A stretch of DNA of 64,000 nucleotides from JACVRW01 sp963803085 (GCA_963803085.1 CAWDLE010000019.1:1-64000), one strand, 5' to 3'; counted from the first letter of the stretch, positions 50,298-59,007 are shown. The notes: generated by a model from the sequence alone, not told the origin. Made by a program: numbers and translations.

Positions 50298-50787
50298 GCT
50301 CGGGAGCCTCGACGACCACCGTCCCGGCGAGCATGTCCTGCAAGCCGCGGCGACGCTCGTCGAAGAGGATGGGCACGAAGCCAGCCCCGAGGGGGATCGC
50401 GGCGAGGACCAGGCCGACAAACCGGACCGCCGCTCGGCGAGGTCTGAGGACGTCGGCGTCGTCGGCTGTGCGGACCGTGATTCTCATCAAGCGAGAGCCC
50501 GGCGTCTGCCCGGTGGTCGACCAGAAGGTCACGAAATAGCCGACTGACCACGCGAGGAACAGGGCGCCGCCGACCGCGATCAGGGCCGTGCCGAGCGAGC
50601 CCGTCGACACCGAGAGGACCGACAGCGCCAGGGCGACGGCGCCGGCCACCACGATCGCGACCAGGTCGATGATGGCCGCGTCAATTGCGAATGCGATCCC
50701 CCGCGTGACGAGGCCCTCATACCGCAGCTCGGTTGCCGGCCCCCGCACGCTTTCGTGGACGCGCGCCGCCACACGCTGCGCATTCAT
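50251..50787 (-). CDS. RDD-family membrane protein (likely C-terminal half of a frameshifted fusion)
   Basis: A 178-residue frame holding an RDD domain: YEGLVTRGIAFAIDAAIIDLVA, two further helices (VLSVSTGSLGTALIAVGGALFLAWSVGYF) and TTGQTPGSRLMRITVRTADD with the RDD Arg/Asp signature. The ATG at 50787 is internal to the end of the helical protein (50717-51442). A single extra base in their 71-bp overlap would join both into one 396-residue protein, an arrangement I recall from actinobacterial RDD proteins with helical-repeat N-termini. RDD function is undefined; some members are proposed transporters. Confidence 0.8.
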   Translation of the reverse strand: MNAQRVAARVHESVRGPATELRYEGLVTRGIAFAIDAAIIDLVAIVVAGAVALALSVLSVSTGSLGTALIAVGGALFLAWSVGYFVTFWSTTGQTPGSRLMRITVRTADDADVLRPRRAAVRFVGLVLAAIPLGAGFVPILFDERRRGLQDMLAGTVVVEAPELSRGSGPSPPRTPRR

Positions 50788-51442
50788 CGCGCGGCCTGCG
50801 CAGTGCCCTGCGGGCCGTGCGCTCGAGCCACGCATCCGCGTTACGTGAGCGTGCCCGCACACCGCCGGCGACCTCGTCTGCGAACCCGAAGCCCTGCTGC
50901 GTGATCGCGTCGGTCACGGCCGGGCTCTCGGCGATCTCCTCCACGAGCAGCCAGAGCTCCTCGCTGTCGAGGAGGCGTGCAACGGCCTGGTCCGCCAGGC
51001 GGCTCTCGATCGCCTGCCCGATGAGTCGCTCGACGGCCGGGCTCTCGAGGACCGTCCCGACCACCCGCTCGAGTTCCGGGCCGTCGAGGGCGCGGTCCAC
51101 CGTGCGCTCGACGATGCCGTCGGCGAGCAGCCGGTCCACGACGCGCTCCACGACGGCGTAGCGCACCAGGTCCTCGGCGATCACGTCGACCAGGGGTCCC
51201 TCGAGCGCTTGGGCGACGGCGTGCCGGACGAGCCCACTCGCCATCGCGCGGTCGACCGCCTCCTCAGCGAGCGGGGAGGCCAGGGCGGCGTCGAGCGCAG
51301 TCAGGGCAGCGTCGGCCAGGCGGCGAGCCGCGGCATCGCGCGCCGAGCGCTCCAAGCGCAGGCCGGCCGACACCGCCTCGGCGGCGGGCCGCATCGCAGC
51401 GAGGCCGACCGTGCCGGTCAAACGCACAGTCGCACCGAACAA
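50717..51442 (-). CDS. Helical-repeat protein (likely N-terminal half of an RDD fusion)
   Basis: A 241-residue frame made almost entirely of a degenerate helix-turn repeat of about 20 residues: LASPLAEEAVDRAMASGLVRHAV, VIAEDLVRYAVVERVVDRLLADG, VLESPAVERLIGQAIESRLADQ. It contains no cysteine until the suspect tail (RDECAACGGARPRKRAG), which reads like out-of-frame sequence. I propose that its true product continues in the RDD frame. The start at 51442 is the first ATG-type codon of the frame. Confidence 0.7.
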   Translation of the reverse strand: MFGATVRLTGTVGLAAMRPAAEAVSAGLRLERSARDAAARRLADAALTALDAALASPLAEEAVDRAMASGLVRHAVAQALEGPLVDVIAEDLVRYAVVERVVDRLLADGIVERTVDRALDGPELERVVGTVLESPAVERLIGQAIESRLADQAVARLLDSEELWLLVEEIAESPAVTDAITQQGFGFADEVAGGVRARSRNADAWLERTARRALRRPRDECAACGGARPRKRAGAGNRAAV

Positions 51443-51593
51443 TCGTCGTCCGTCGATGTAGACGCTGTCGGGAATGGAGTGACCCTGTCACACCGCGTAC
51501 GCTCACACCACCTGCAGTCTGGATGCCCACACCCTTGGCAGCGCTGTGCCTTCTATTCAGGCTGGTCGGGATTCCCCCAAGTTAGGAGATTCC

Positions 51594-51989
51594 ATGCTCT
51601 TCGCGGCCGACTATCCATTCCTCGACATTCTCTGGACCATGCTCGTGTTGTTCGCGTGGGTGATCTGGTTCTGGCTCCTGATCATCGTGTTCAGTGATCT
51701 CTTCAGCCGCCACGACATCTCTGGTTGGGGCAAGGCGGGCTGGATCGTGCTCGTCGTCGTGCTGCCCTACCTGGGCGTGTTCATCTACCTGATCGCGCAG
51801 GGCCAGCAGATGGCCGAGCGCAGGGACCAGCAGTCGCAGGCCGCCCAGTCCGAGTTCGACGACTACGTCAAGACCGTTGCGGCGCCCGGTGGCGCGGCCG
51901 CTGAAATCGATAAGGCCAAGCAGCTGCTCGACAGCGGCGCCATCACACAAGCGGAGTTCGACGCGATCAAGACAAAGGCGCTCGCCTAG
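51594..51989 (+). CDS. PLDc_N/SHOCT small membrane protein, copy A
   Basis: A 131-residue protein with two membrane helices of the PLDc_N type (FLDILWTMLVLFAWVIWFWLLII and WIVLVVVLPYLGVFIYLIAQG) joined by the conserved SDLFSRHDISGWGKA, and a C-terminal SHOCT segment (EIDKAKQLLDSGAITQAEFDA). The ATG at 51594 follows AGGAGAT. It is a near-exact duplicate of the protein at 56966-57361. The pair may mark the ends of a rearranged segment. Confidence 0.87.
   Translation: MLFAADYPFLDILWTMLVLFAWVIWFWLLIIVFSDLFSRHDISGWGKAGWIVLVVVLPYLGVFIYLIAQGQQMAERRDQQSQAAQSEFDDYVKTVAAPGGAAAEIDKAKQLLDSGAITQAEFDAIKTKALA
51657..51824 (+). repeat. 168-bp exact direct repeat, copy 1 (within PLDc_N/SHOCT gene A)
   Basis: Identical by eye to 57029-57196. 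The whole coding regions (396 bp each) are collinear with only about 15-20 differences, outside this block. Such long identity at the DNA level implies recent duplication or gene conversion. Confidence 0.8.
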
Positions 51990-52001
51990 CGGACTCGCGA
52001 T

Positions 52002-53430
52002 TTGACTGACGTACAAGCTTCGCTCGAGGAGTATCGCGGGACGCGCGATGCGCTCGAGGCGGCCGTGCTGCCGCTCGCAACGTCGATGGACGGGCGGCGC
52101 TTCAACTTCCAGGTGATCGCTGGATGGGCTGGAGCTCGAGACGGGCGGTTACGTGGCCATTGAGGGGCGCGGTCCCACCCGCCTGGGTCAGCTGCTGTCG
52201 CTGGAGCTTCGCCACCAGGACGTGGCCGCGCCGGGGTTCGGGCAGGTCCGCATTCGAGCTGGCGGCGGGGAGGGCGTCGTTCTGCACGGCGACGAGCGTC
52301 CGTTCCACGACGCCTTGGTGCGTCCCGCCACCGCGGACGAGGTGGGCGCCTGGCTCGAGGCTACGCGTCCCAAGGGCGCGCAGCTCGACGTGGGGGAACT
52401 TGCGCTTGCCGACGGCGTGCCGTTCCGGCTCGACGCCGCTGGCTTCGGCCGCCACACATTTCTGTGCGGGCAGTCGGGCTCAGGCAAGACGTATTCCCTC
52501 GGTGTGCTGCTCGAGCGCCTGCTGATGGAGACGAACTTGCGGGTCGTCGTGCTCGACCCGAACTCGGACTATGTGCGCCTCGGCGAGCCGCGCGTGGACG
52601 ACGAGCGCTACCGCGATGCTGCGGCATCGGTCCAAGTCCGAGGCGGGTCCAGCGGTTCAGACCCCATACGGGTCCGCTTCCGCGATCTGAGCCCCGCCCA
52701 CCGGGCCGGTCTACTCCGCCTCGACCCACTCGGCGACCGTGCGGAGTACGCAGAACTCCTGGCTCTGCTCGAGGACGAGTCGATCCGCAGTCTCGAGGAT
52801 CTCGCCGAGTCGCCGGCCGAGGACCTGAAGCTGCGTGCGCGCAACCTCGGGATCGATCGCTTCGGCATCTGGCCCGGGCCGGAGGGCGAGTCGCTGCTGG
52901 ACGAGCTCGTGAGCCCGGCTGGCCCTCGCTGCGTTGTGGTCAACCTCGGCTCGCTTGGCACCAGCGACGAGCAGGCTCTCACCGCGGGCGCGGTTCTGGA
53001 GCGGCTGTGGCGCGAGCGTGAGCGACGCGAGCCGGTGGCCATCGTCATCGACGAGGCGCAGAACGTGTGCCCCCCGGACCCGGCCAATCCGCTTACTGGT
53101 CTCGCGACCGAGCACGCGATTCGGATCGCGGGTGAAGGGCGCAAGTTCGGGCTCTATCTGATTGTCGTCACCCAGCGGCCGCAGAAGATCCACGAGAACG
53201 TGCTCTCGCAGTGCGACAACCTGGTCCTGATGCGGATGAACTCGATCGCCGACCTCGCCCACGTGGCCGAGGTGTTTTCCTTCGTGCCGCCCGGCCTGAT
53301 CGACCGGGCCACGGCCTTCGACCAGGGCGAGGCATTGGCCGCGGGGAAGATCGCTTCGCACCCGGCGCTGGTGCGCTTCGGCTCCCGCCTCAGCTACGAG
53401 GGCGGTGCGGACGTGGCCGGCTGGGCGTAG
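52002..53430 (+). CDS. HerA/FtsK-like ATP-binding protein, one-base frameshift
   Basis: About 475 residues if one base is removed near 52116; the main frame is 52153-53430 (425 residues). The first 37 codons from a TTG at 52002 (LTDVQASLEEYRGTRDALEA, ATSMDGRRFNFQ) join the rest by skipping the A at 52116, giving VSLDGLELETGGYVAIEG. Walker A CGQSGSGKTYSL is near residue 155, Walker B VAIVIDEAQNVC near 350, VVTQRPQKIHENVLSQCDNLV later (arginine-finger region). It resembles HerA-type hexameric ATPases with an N-terminal barrel. No NurA, Sir2 or other partner nuclease lies nearby, so the role is open. Confidence 0.8.
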
Positions 53431-53545
53431 GTCCGCGCGGACGCCTGCTGAGCGCCTCCCCAGGTTCACCCGGTCGGGGTGATGCGCGCAGATCCGCGCC
53501 AGTCTGTGATTGGGGCGGCGCAGTCACCCCAACGAGGAGGTACGC

Positions 53546-53929
53546 ATGCGAGGTACAGGCCGAGTCGTGTTCGCAGCAGTTCTGCTGTTGATCGCGGGCA
53601 CGCTCAACATCATCTATGGCATCGGCGCTCTCGATGACGCGAACATCTTCGTCAACGACAACGAGGTACATCTTCACCAACCTCAACACCCTGGGGTGGG
53701 TCCTGATCATCCTCGGTGTGATTCAGCTGACCGGAGGCTTCTCGCTGATATCCGGCAACACCTACGGCCGGGTCATCGGGATCATCGGCGGCAGCCTCGG
53801 CGCGATCGCGCCCTGCTGTCAGTCGGCGGCAACAACCCGTGGTGGTCGCTCGGAATCTTCTTCCTGTGCGTGTGGGTCGTCTGGGGCATCCTCGTGTTCG
53901 GCGAGGACGAGAGCGCGGCGCGAACCTGA
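53546..53929 (+). CDS. DUF7144-like membrane protein with two compensating frameshifts
   Basis: A 127-codon frame starting at the ATG at 53546 after GAGGAGG. The first 37 residues (GRVVFAAVLLLIAGTLNIIYG, a membrane helix) and the last 40 (VGGNNPWWSLGIFFLCVWVVWG) belong to a 4-TM DUF7144-type protein. Between about 53660 and 53808 the true protein lies in the next frame (TRYIFTNLNTLGWVLIILGV, GGFSLISGNTYGRVIGIIGG). An extra A near 53660 and a missing G near 53808 explain it, leaving the stop in the original frame. Taken literally, the product would lose helices 2-3. Probably a sequence error. Confidence 0.72.
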   Translation: MRGTGRVVFAAVLLLIAGTLNIIYGIGALDDANIFVNDNEVHLHQPQHPGVGPDHPRCDSADRRLLADIRQHLRPGHRDHRRQPRRDRALLSVGGNNPWWSLGIFFLCVWVVWGILVFGEDESAART

Positions 53930-53937
53930 GCTAGCTG

Positions 53938-55734
53938 ATGCTTCTCGAGGACTATGGCCTGATCGGCGATCTGGAGGCCGCCGCTCTTGTTGGACGCAAC
54001 GGCGCGGTGGACTGGCTGTGCCTCCCTCGCTTCGATTCCGCCTCGTGCTTCTCGGCCCTGCTGGGGGACGATAGGCACGGACGCTGGCTCGTCGCGCCGG
54101 CTGGTGAGGTTCAGGCGACCTCTCGGCGCTACCGGCCCGGAACGCTGGTGCTCGAGACCGACTTCGAGACCTCGGACGGCGCGGTCCGAGTGATCGACTT
54201 CATGCCGCGCCGAGCTCACGGGCCGCCGCGCGTGATGCGGATCGTGGAGGGCCTGCGAGGTCGTGTTCCGATGCGGATGGAGCTTTCGGTGCGTCCGGAT
54301 TACGGGTCGATCAAACCGTGGATCGAGCTGGCGTCGGATGGTGTGATTGCCACCGCCGGTCCTGATGCGTTTCGGCTCAGCACGCCGTTGCCGCTGCAGG
54401 TGGAGGACGGAACGGTCACCGCGGAGTTCGTCGCGCTCGAGGGCGCGCACGAGCGGCTGACCCTGACCTGGCATCTCTCCTATGAGGAGACTCCGCCCGT
54501 CGAGGACGCCGACTCGGCCCTTGCGCGCACGGAGGCGTGGTGGCGGGAGTGGAGCGGGCGCTGCGCGTACGAGGGCCCGTATCGCGACGAGGTACTGACC
54601 TCGCTGATCGCGCTCAAGGCGATGGCTTCGGAGACGACGGGGGCCTTGATCGCGGCGCCGACGACCTCGCTCCCCGAGGACATCGGCGGCGAGCGCAACT
54701 GGGACTACCGCTACTGCTGGCTGCGCGACTCGGTGCTCGCGTTGGAGGCGCTGCTCGCCGCCGGCTACACCGACGAGGCGCTGGCGTTCCGCGATTTCAT
54801 GCTGCGAGTGGGCACCGGCGACCCGACGACGATCCAGATCATGTACGGGATAGGCGGCGAGCGGCGCCTGACCGAGTTCGAGCTGCCCGAGCTTCCCGGT
54901 TACGAGGACTCCCGACCCGTCCGGGTAGGCAACGCAGCCTCCGAGCAGTTCCAGCTCGACGTCTACGGTGAGGTCGCGGGGGTCATGTTCGTCGGGGCGG
55001 AGCTGCTCGGCAGTATCGAGAAGCGCCTGTGGCCGCGCTGGCGAGCCATCATCGAGCACGTCGAAACCATTTGGCGCGAGCCCGACGACGGAATCTGGGA
55101 GGCGCGCGGGCCGCAGCGGCACTACACGTACTCGAAGGTCATGGCCTGGGTCGTGTTCGACCGCTGCGTCCGCCTCGCCGAGCGCTTCGAGCTGGAGGGC
55201 CCCGTGGAGCGCTGGAAGCAGGTCCGCGACGAGATCCACGCCGAGGTCTGCGAGCGCGGGTACGACAGCGAGCGCCGTACCTTCACGCAGTACTACGGAT
55301 CCAGTGAGCTCGATGCCAGCGTCCTGAACATCCCGCTCGTGGGCTTCCTGCCGGGCACCGACGAGCGCGTGAGCGGAACGATCGACGCGGTCTCGCGCGA
55401 GCTTGGCCGCGACGGCTTCGTCTCCCGCTACTCGACGGCAGAGACCGACGACGGGTTGGCGGGTGACGAGGGCCAGTTCCTCGCCTGCTCGTTCTGGCTG
55501 GCCAGCGCACTCGCGATGAACGGCCGCGTCGACGACGCGCGCAGCCTGTTCGAGCGGCTCGCCGGGCTGGCCAACGATCTCGGCCTACTCGCCGAGGAGT
55601 ACGACGTGGGTCGCCGGCGACAGGTCGGCAACTTCCCACAGGCGTTCAGCCACCTGACTCTGATCCTGGCCGCGCGTTCGATCGCGGCAGCCGAGGCGAA
55701 CACGGAGTCCACCGCGGCTGAGCAAGGTGACTAG
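53938..55734 (+). CDS. Glycoside hydrolase family 15 protein (glucoamylase/trehalase-like)
   Basis: A 598-residue enzyme with an N-terminal beta-sandwich (EDYGLIGDLEAAALVGRNGAVDWLCLPRFDSAS, typical of the GH15 family) and a C-terminal (alpha/alpha)6 barrel. Markers are GGERNWDYRYCWLRDSVLALEALL, the general acid Glu in DDGIWEARG near 386 and the general base Glu in LLAEEYD near 560. Actinobacterial members of this subgroup hydrolyse trehalose or alpha-glucans. No signal peptide is visible, so it acts in the cytoplasm. The start lies 8 bp after the DUF7144 gene; the two may be cotranscribed. Confidence 0.93.
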   Translation: MLLEDYGLIGDLEAAALVGRNGAVDWLCLPRFDSASCFSALLGDDRHGRWLVAPAGEVQATSRRYRPGTLVLETDFETSDGAVRVIDFMPRRAHGPPRVMRIVEGLRGRVPMRMELSVRPDYGSIKPWIELASDGVIATAGPDAFRLSTPLPLQVEDGTVTAEFVALEGAHERLTLTWHLSYEETPPVEDADSALARTEAWWREWSGRCAYEGPYRDEVLTSLIALKAMASETTGALIAAPTTSLPEDIGGERNWDYRYCWLRDSVLALEALLAAGYTDEALAFRDFMLRVGTGDPTTIQIMYGIGGERRLTEFELPELPGYEDSRPVRVGNAASEQFQLDVYGEVAGVMFVGAELLGSIEKRLWPRWRAIIEHVETIWREPDDGIWEARGPQRHYTYSKVMAWVVFDRCVRLAERFELEGPVERWKQVRDEIHAEVCERGYDSERRTFTQYYGSSELDASVLNIPLVGFLPGTDERVSGTIDAVSRELGRDGFVSRYSTAETDDGLAGDEGQFLACSFWLASALAMNGRVDDARSLFERLAGLANDLGLLAEEYDVGRRRQVGNFPQAFSHLTLILAARSIAAAEANTESTAAEQGD

Positions 55735-55792
55735 GCGGCGAGTCTCGCGGGCGCTCGCAGGACGCCGACGCACGTCGTCGAACTAAGCCGCC

Positions 55793-56860
55793 ATGTCGAC
55801 TGAAGTCCGGCCCCGTGCGGCTGCCGGCAGCGCGATGGCTGCCTGGAGCGCGAAGGCGCTCCTCATCACCGCCGGGGTGTTCCTGGTCGGTGGGGCGATC
55901 TGGTACGCCCGGTCGGCCACCGTTCCCCTGATCGTCGCGGCGCTCATAAGCACGCAACTGCTTCCTCTGATCGACCTGGCGACGCGCCGCGGTATGTCGC
56001 GCGGGCTGGCCGTCGCGGCAAGCGTGCTGGGCGTAATCGTGATCGGCGTGGGGTTGGCGTGGGTATTCAGCGACGCGCTCTTCGGCAACCTGGGAGGGGT
56101 CGGCGAGGACATCAGCGACGGTGCCGACAAGGTCGTTGCCTGGCTGGGCGACAACAACGACTGGGTCATGCAGCACGAGGACGCGATCCACAACTTCCTC
56201 AAGAGCATCCTGCCCGCCGCGAAGGACGCCGCCGGCGGCGTCCTGGAGGGTGCGCTTGGCGCGCTGTCCCTCACTGCGCAGCTGGTCAGCGGCGCCCTGC
56301 TCGTGCTGGTCTTCCTCCTCTACCTGCTCACGAGCGGCGACGCCGTCTGGGGCTGGATCCGGGACCGCTTCAGCCCGGACCGCCGCGATCGCGTGGCCGG
56401 TGTGGGCCACGCCGCCTGGAACGCCGCGAGCGGCTACATCCGCGGCATCAGTCTGATCGCGCTCATCGACACCACGGTGATCACGCTCGGCATGCTCGTG
56501 ATCGGGACCCCGCACGTCGGCACGCTTGCGCTCCTCAGCTTCGTGACGCTATTCATCCCGATCCTCGGCGCCTGGGTCTCGGGCGCCGTCATCGTCCTCG
56601 TCACGCTCGCGTCCGTCGGCACCGGCGCCGCGGTGGCGATGGCCATCGTCATCCTCGTCGCCCAGCAGCTCGACAGCATGTTCGTGACCCCGCTCGTCTA
56701 CCAGCAAACGGTCAACCTGCACCCGATCGTCACGCTCACCGCGGTCATCGTCGGGAGCCAGCTGCTCGGCATCGTCGGCGCCTTCCTGGCCGTGCCGATG
56801 GTCGCCGTCGGCTGGTCGATCTACAAGACGCTCGAGCAGCGAGACCCCGTGCCAGCTTAA
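55793..56860 (+). CDS. AI-2E family (PerM-like) membrane transporter
   Basis: A 355-residue membrane protein with about eight helices and the AI-2E pattern: ARSATVPLIVAALISTQLLPLIDL near residue 42, a periplasmic/cytosolic loop (DGADKVVAWLGDNNDW), YIRGISLIALIDTTVITLGML near 216, and PILGAWVSGAVIVLVTL plus FVTPLVYQQTVNLHPIVTL with the conserved Pro-Leu-Val. Relatives are TqsA (autoinducer-2 exporter) and Na+/H+ antiporter-like PerM proteins. The ATG at 55793 starts 58 bp after the GH15 stop. Confidence 0.9.
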   Translation: MSTEVRPRAAAGSAMAAWSAKALLITAGVFLVGGAIWYARSATVPLIVAALISTQLLPLIDLATRRGMSRGLAVAASVLGVIVIGVGLAWVFSDALFGNLGGVGEDISDGADKVVAWLGDNNDWVMQHEDAIHNFLKSILPAAKDAAGGVLEGALGALSLTAQLVSGALLVLVFLLYLLTSGDAVWGWIRDRFSPDRRDRVAGVGHAAWNAASGYIRGISLIALIDTTVITLGMLVIGTPHVGTLALLSFVTLFIPILGAWVSGAVIVLVTLASVGTGAAVAMAIVILVAQQLDSMFVTPLVYQQTVNLHPIVTLTAVIVGSQLLGIVGAFLAVPMVAVGWSIYKTLEQRDPVPA

Positions 56861-56965
56861 GAGCGCACACCCGCCGTCCGACTTGCGGGCTACGTTGTGT
56901 GCCCCTCGCCAACGGCCGATGTTCGAGCCGGCGACCAGACACGGAACCAAGGAGAGAGACACGAC

Positions 56966-57361
56966 ATGGTGATCGCGGCCGACTACCCATTCCTCGACAT
57001 TCTCTGGACGATGCTCGTCTTCTTCGGCTGGGTGATCTGGTTCTGGCTCCTGATCATCGTGTTCAGTGATCTCTTCAGCCGCCACGACATCTCTGGTTGG
57101 GGCAAGGCGGGCTGGATCGTGCTCGTCGTCGTGCTGCCCTACCTGGGCGTGTTCATCTACCTGATCGCGCAGGGCCAGCAGATGGCCGAGCGCAGGAACC
57201 AGCAGTCGCAGGCCGCCCAGTCCGAGTTCGACGACTACGTCAAGACCGTCGCGGGGCCAGGTGGCGCGGCCGCTGAAATCGAGAAGGCCAAGCAACTGCT
57301 CGACAGCGGCGCCATCACCCAGGCCGAGTTCGACGCGATCAAGACAAAGGCGCTCGCCTAA
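56966..57361 (+). CDS. PLDc_N/SHOCT small membrane protein, copy B
   Basis: A 131-residue near-duplicate of the protein at 51594-51989; the proteins differ at about nine residues (for example LFAW versus FFGW in the first helix and EIDK versus EIEK in the SHOCT part). The ATG at 56966 follows AAGGAGAGAG. The two-helix PLDc_N part and the SHOCT tail suggest an oligomeric membrane protein. It is followed by a convergent gene of the PLDc_N type (57383-57628). Confidence 0.87.
   Translation: MVIAADYPFLDILWTMLVFFGWVIWFWLLIIVFSDLFSRHDISGWGKAGWIVLVVVLPYLGVFIYLIAQGQQMAERRNQQSQAAQSEFDDYVKTVAGPGGAAAEIEKAKQLLDSGAITQAEFDAIKTKALA
57029..57196 (+). repeat. 168-bp exact direct repeat, copy 2 (within PLDc_N/SHOCT gene B)
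   Basis: Identical by eye to 51657-51824, in the same orientation and 5372 bp downstream. Recombination between the copies would delete the HerA, DUF7144, GH15 and AI-2E genes. Confidence 0.8.
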
Positions 57362-57382
57362 TTCCGAAGCGCCGCTCGTCGT

Positions 57383-57628
57383 CTAGCGACGGCGCTCGGC
57401 GGCTGCGGCCTGGGATGCGCGGATCTCGTGTTCGGTCGGCTTCCGCAGCGTGAAGTACGCAATCGTTCCCACGATTGGCAGCACGATCACGATCACGATC
57501 CATAGGACCCGCTGGCTGGTCGGCATGGGATGCCGGAAGATGTCGACCAAGCCCGCGATCCACGCGATTAAGAGCGGAATCAAGATGAACACCACGGCCG
57601 CGGTGGACACGGCGAACGGGGTGGTCAT
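57383..57628 (-). CDS. PLDc_N-domain small membrane protein
   Basis: An 81-residue protein from the ATG at 57628 (MTTPFAVSTAAVVFILIPLL). Two helices flank IAGLVDIFRHPMPTSQRVLW, the PLDc_N core; it ends with a charged tail, KPTEHEIRASQAAAAERRR. Its ATG overlaps the stop of the larger SHOCT membrane protein by 4 bp (ATGA), so both are translationally coupled. The frame continuing upstream of 57628 is a shadow. Unlike copies A and B it has no SHOCT tail. Confidence 0.83.
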   Translation of the reverse strand: MTTPFAVSTAAVVFILIPLLIAWIAGLVDIFRHPMPTSQRVLWIVIVIVLPIVGTIAYFTLRKPTEHEIRASQAAAAERRR

Positions 57629-58926
57629 AGGAGGACCCGCGCCTTCTGAGCCTTGAACTCGGCGTCGTCCAGTTCGCCACTCTTGTGCAGGGCGGCCAGG
57701 CGCTCGAGCTCTGAGACCTGATCGTCCCCGGCGGGCTGGGCGCTGCGGGCCGACCCCGAGCGCCTCGCCGCCCGCGCCTCGCGCCATCCGCGCATTGTGT
57801 CCCCGCGGTTGGCGTTGGGGAACTCGCGGGCGGTGTGGCGACGGAGCGCCTCAACGCCGAACGCCATGAGCGCAATCAGGATCAGCGCCAGAAGAGGCTT
57901 GCGGAAGGCCGGAGTGGGGCCCCACGCGACCAGCAGGAGCACGATCAGGGCGAGCCCGCCGTACGCGAACCCAGGCTCGCGCAGGTAGGGGGCCAGCGCG
58001 CGGCGAGTGGACGTTGCCCAGGCGGTTGGGCCGGCGAGCCAGGCGGCGAACACGAGCACGATCCCGTACAGGACCGTGGCGGACGCGGCCTCGACGAGCA
58101 GTGAGGTCGAGATGGACCAGGTGTTCTCGAGCGCGGGCTTGACAGAGTCTGTCTCCGCGAGTCCGACCACGGCCCCGCCCCCCAGCGAGCGTGCCACCAG
58201 TGCGGCGACCCCGGCGAGTATCAGGCCCCACCCGGCTGCCCGTAGCGCCTCCCGGCGCCACCCTCGCGCGAGATACACACCGAGCGCCATCAGGCCGAGC
58301 GCCAGGATCACCAGAATGATCGCCAGCACCTTCAAGAGGTTCACGCCATCCTGCGCGAGCTCCAGCTCGTCCGAGTGCAGGATCGTGAGCTGCGCCGCGT
58401 CCGCCGGCAGCCGTTCGGCAAGCCGGCCGCCGACGCCGAACTGCGCTTGGGTCTGCTCCAGCAGCCCCTTCAGGTCGAGTGTGACGTCCCCGCCGGCGGT
58501 GGACACGTTCTCTCCACCACCGTCCTCGACAACCTGGAGCAGTCGCCTGTGGGCACGCCGATTCGCCTGCTCCCACAGCTCCTGCGCGCGCGGGCGCTCG
58601 AGCAGCCTATCCACGCCTTGCACTCCGAGATCCTGGAACGCCCCGGCGGCCGGGCCGGCCAGCGGCTGGAGCCGCGGCGGCAACGTGTCTGCGAGCTCGG
58701 CCTGTACGTCGACGTTCTCGTAGAGCTGGTCGATCAGGTAGATCGCCAGCTGGCCCCGGATCTCGTCGTCCTCGAGCAGCTGGGTGCTCGTATCGGTCCA
58801 GTTGTCGGTGTCCAGCAACTGCCGGTTCGCCCAGACGGCGAAGATCGCCAGGATCGCCAGAACGGAGCCGATTGTGATCAGGGTCAGCGGCAGCGCCCGA
58901 CGCCGCTTGGAACCGTCCGAGGCCAT
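57625..58926 (-). CDS. Membrane protein with C-terminal SHOCT domain
   Basis: A 433-residue protein starting at the ATG at 58926 (MASDGSKRRRALPL). One N-terminal helix (LTLITIGSVLAILAIFAVWA) precedes a 160-residue extracytoplasmic domain (NWTDTSTQLLEDDEIRGQLAI, helical, with Val/Leu repeats). Four to five further helices follow at residues about 205-355, with a cytoplasmic tail ending in SHOCT (VSELERLAALHKSGELDDAEF). Such proteins are common in actinobacteria without known function. It shares an operon with the downstream PLDc_N gene. Confidence 0.82.
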   Translation of the reverse strand: MASDGSKRRRALPLTLITIGSVLAILAIFAVWANRQLLDTDNWTDTSTQLLEDDEIRGQLAIYLIDQLYENVDVQAELADTLPPRLQPLAGPAAGAFQDLGVQGVDRLLERPRAQELWEQANRRAHRRLLQVVEDGGGENVSTAGGDVTLDLKGLLEQTQAQFGVGGRLAERLPADAAQLTILHSDELELAQDGVNLLKVLAIILVILALGLMALGVYLARGWRREALRAAGWGLILAGVAALVARSLGGGAVVGLAETDSVKPALENTWSISTSLLVEAASATVLYGIVLVFAAWLAGPTAWATSTRRALAPYLREPGFAYGGLALIVLLLVAWGPTPAFRKPLLALILIALMAFGVEALRRHTAREFPNANRGDTMRGWREARAARRSGSARSAQPAGDDQVSELERLAALHKSGELDDAEFKAQKARVLL

Positions 58927-59007
58927 TGGTCTACCCAAGCCGGATCGGCCGCCACGTGCAATGGCGCACGCTGGTGTGATGGGGGAGAGGTACGCCTCCC
59001 CTCGCGG

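Noticed and set aside
52002..53430. HerA-like ATPase as part of an anti-phage defence system
   Set aside because: No Sir2, NurA, DUF4297 or other nuclease lies beside it; neighbours are SHOCT, DUF7144 and GH15 genes.
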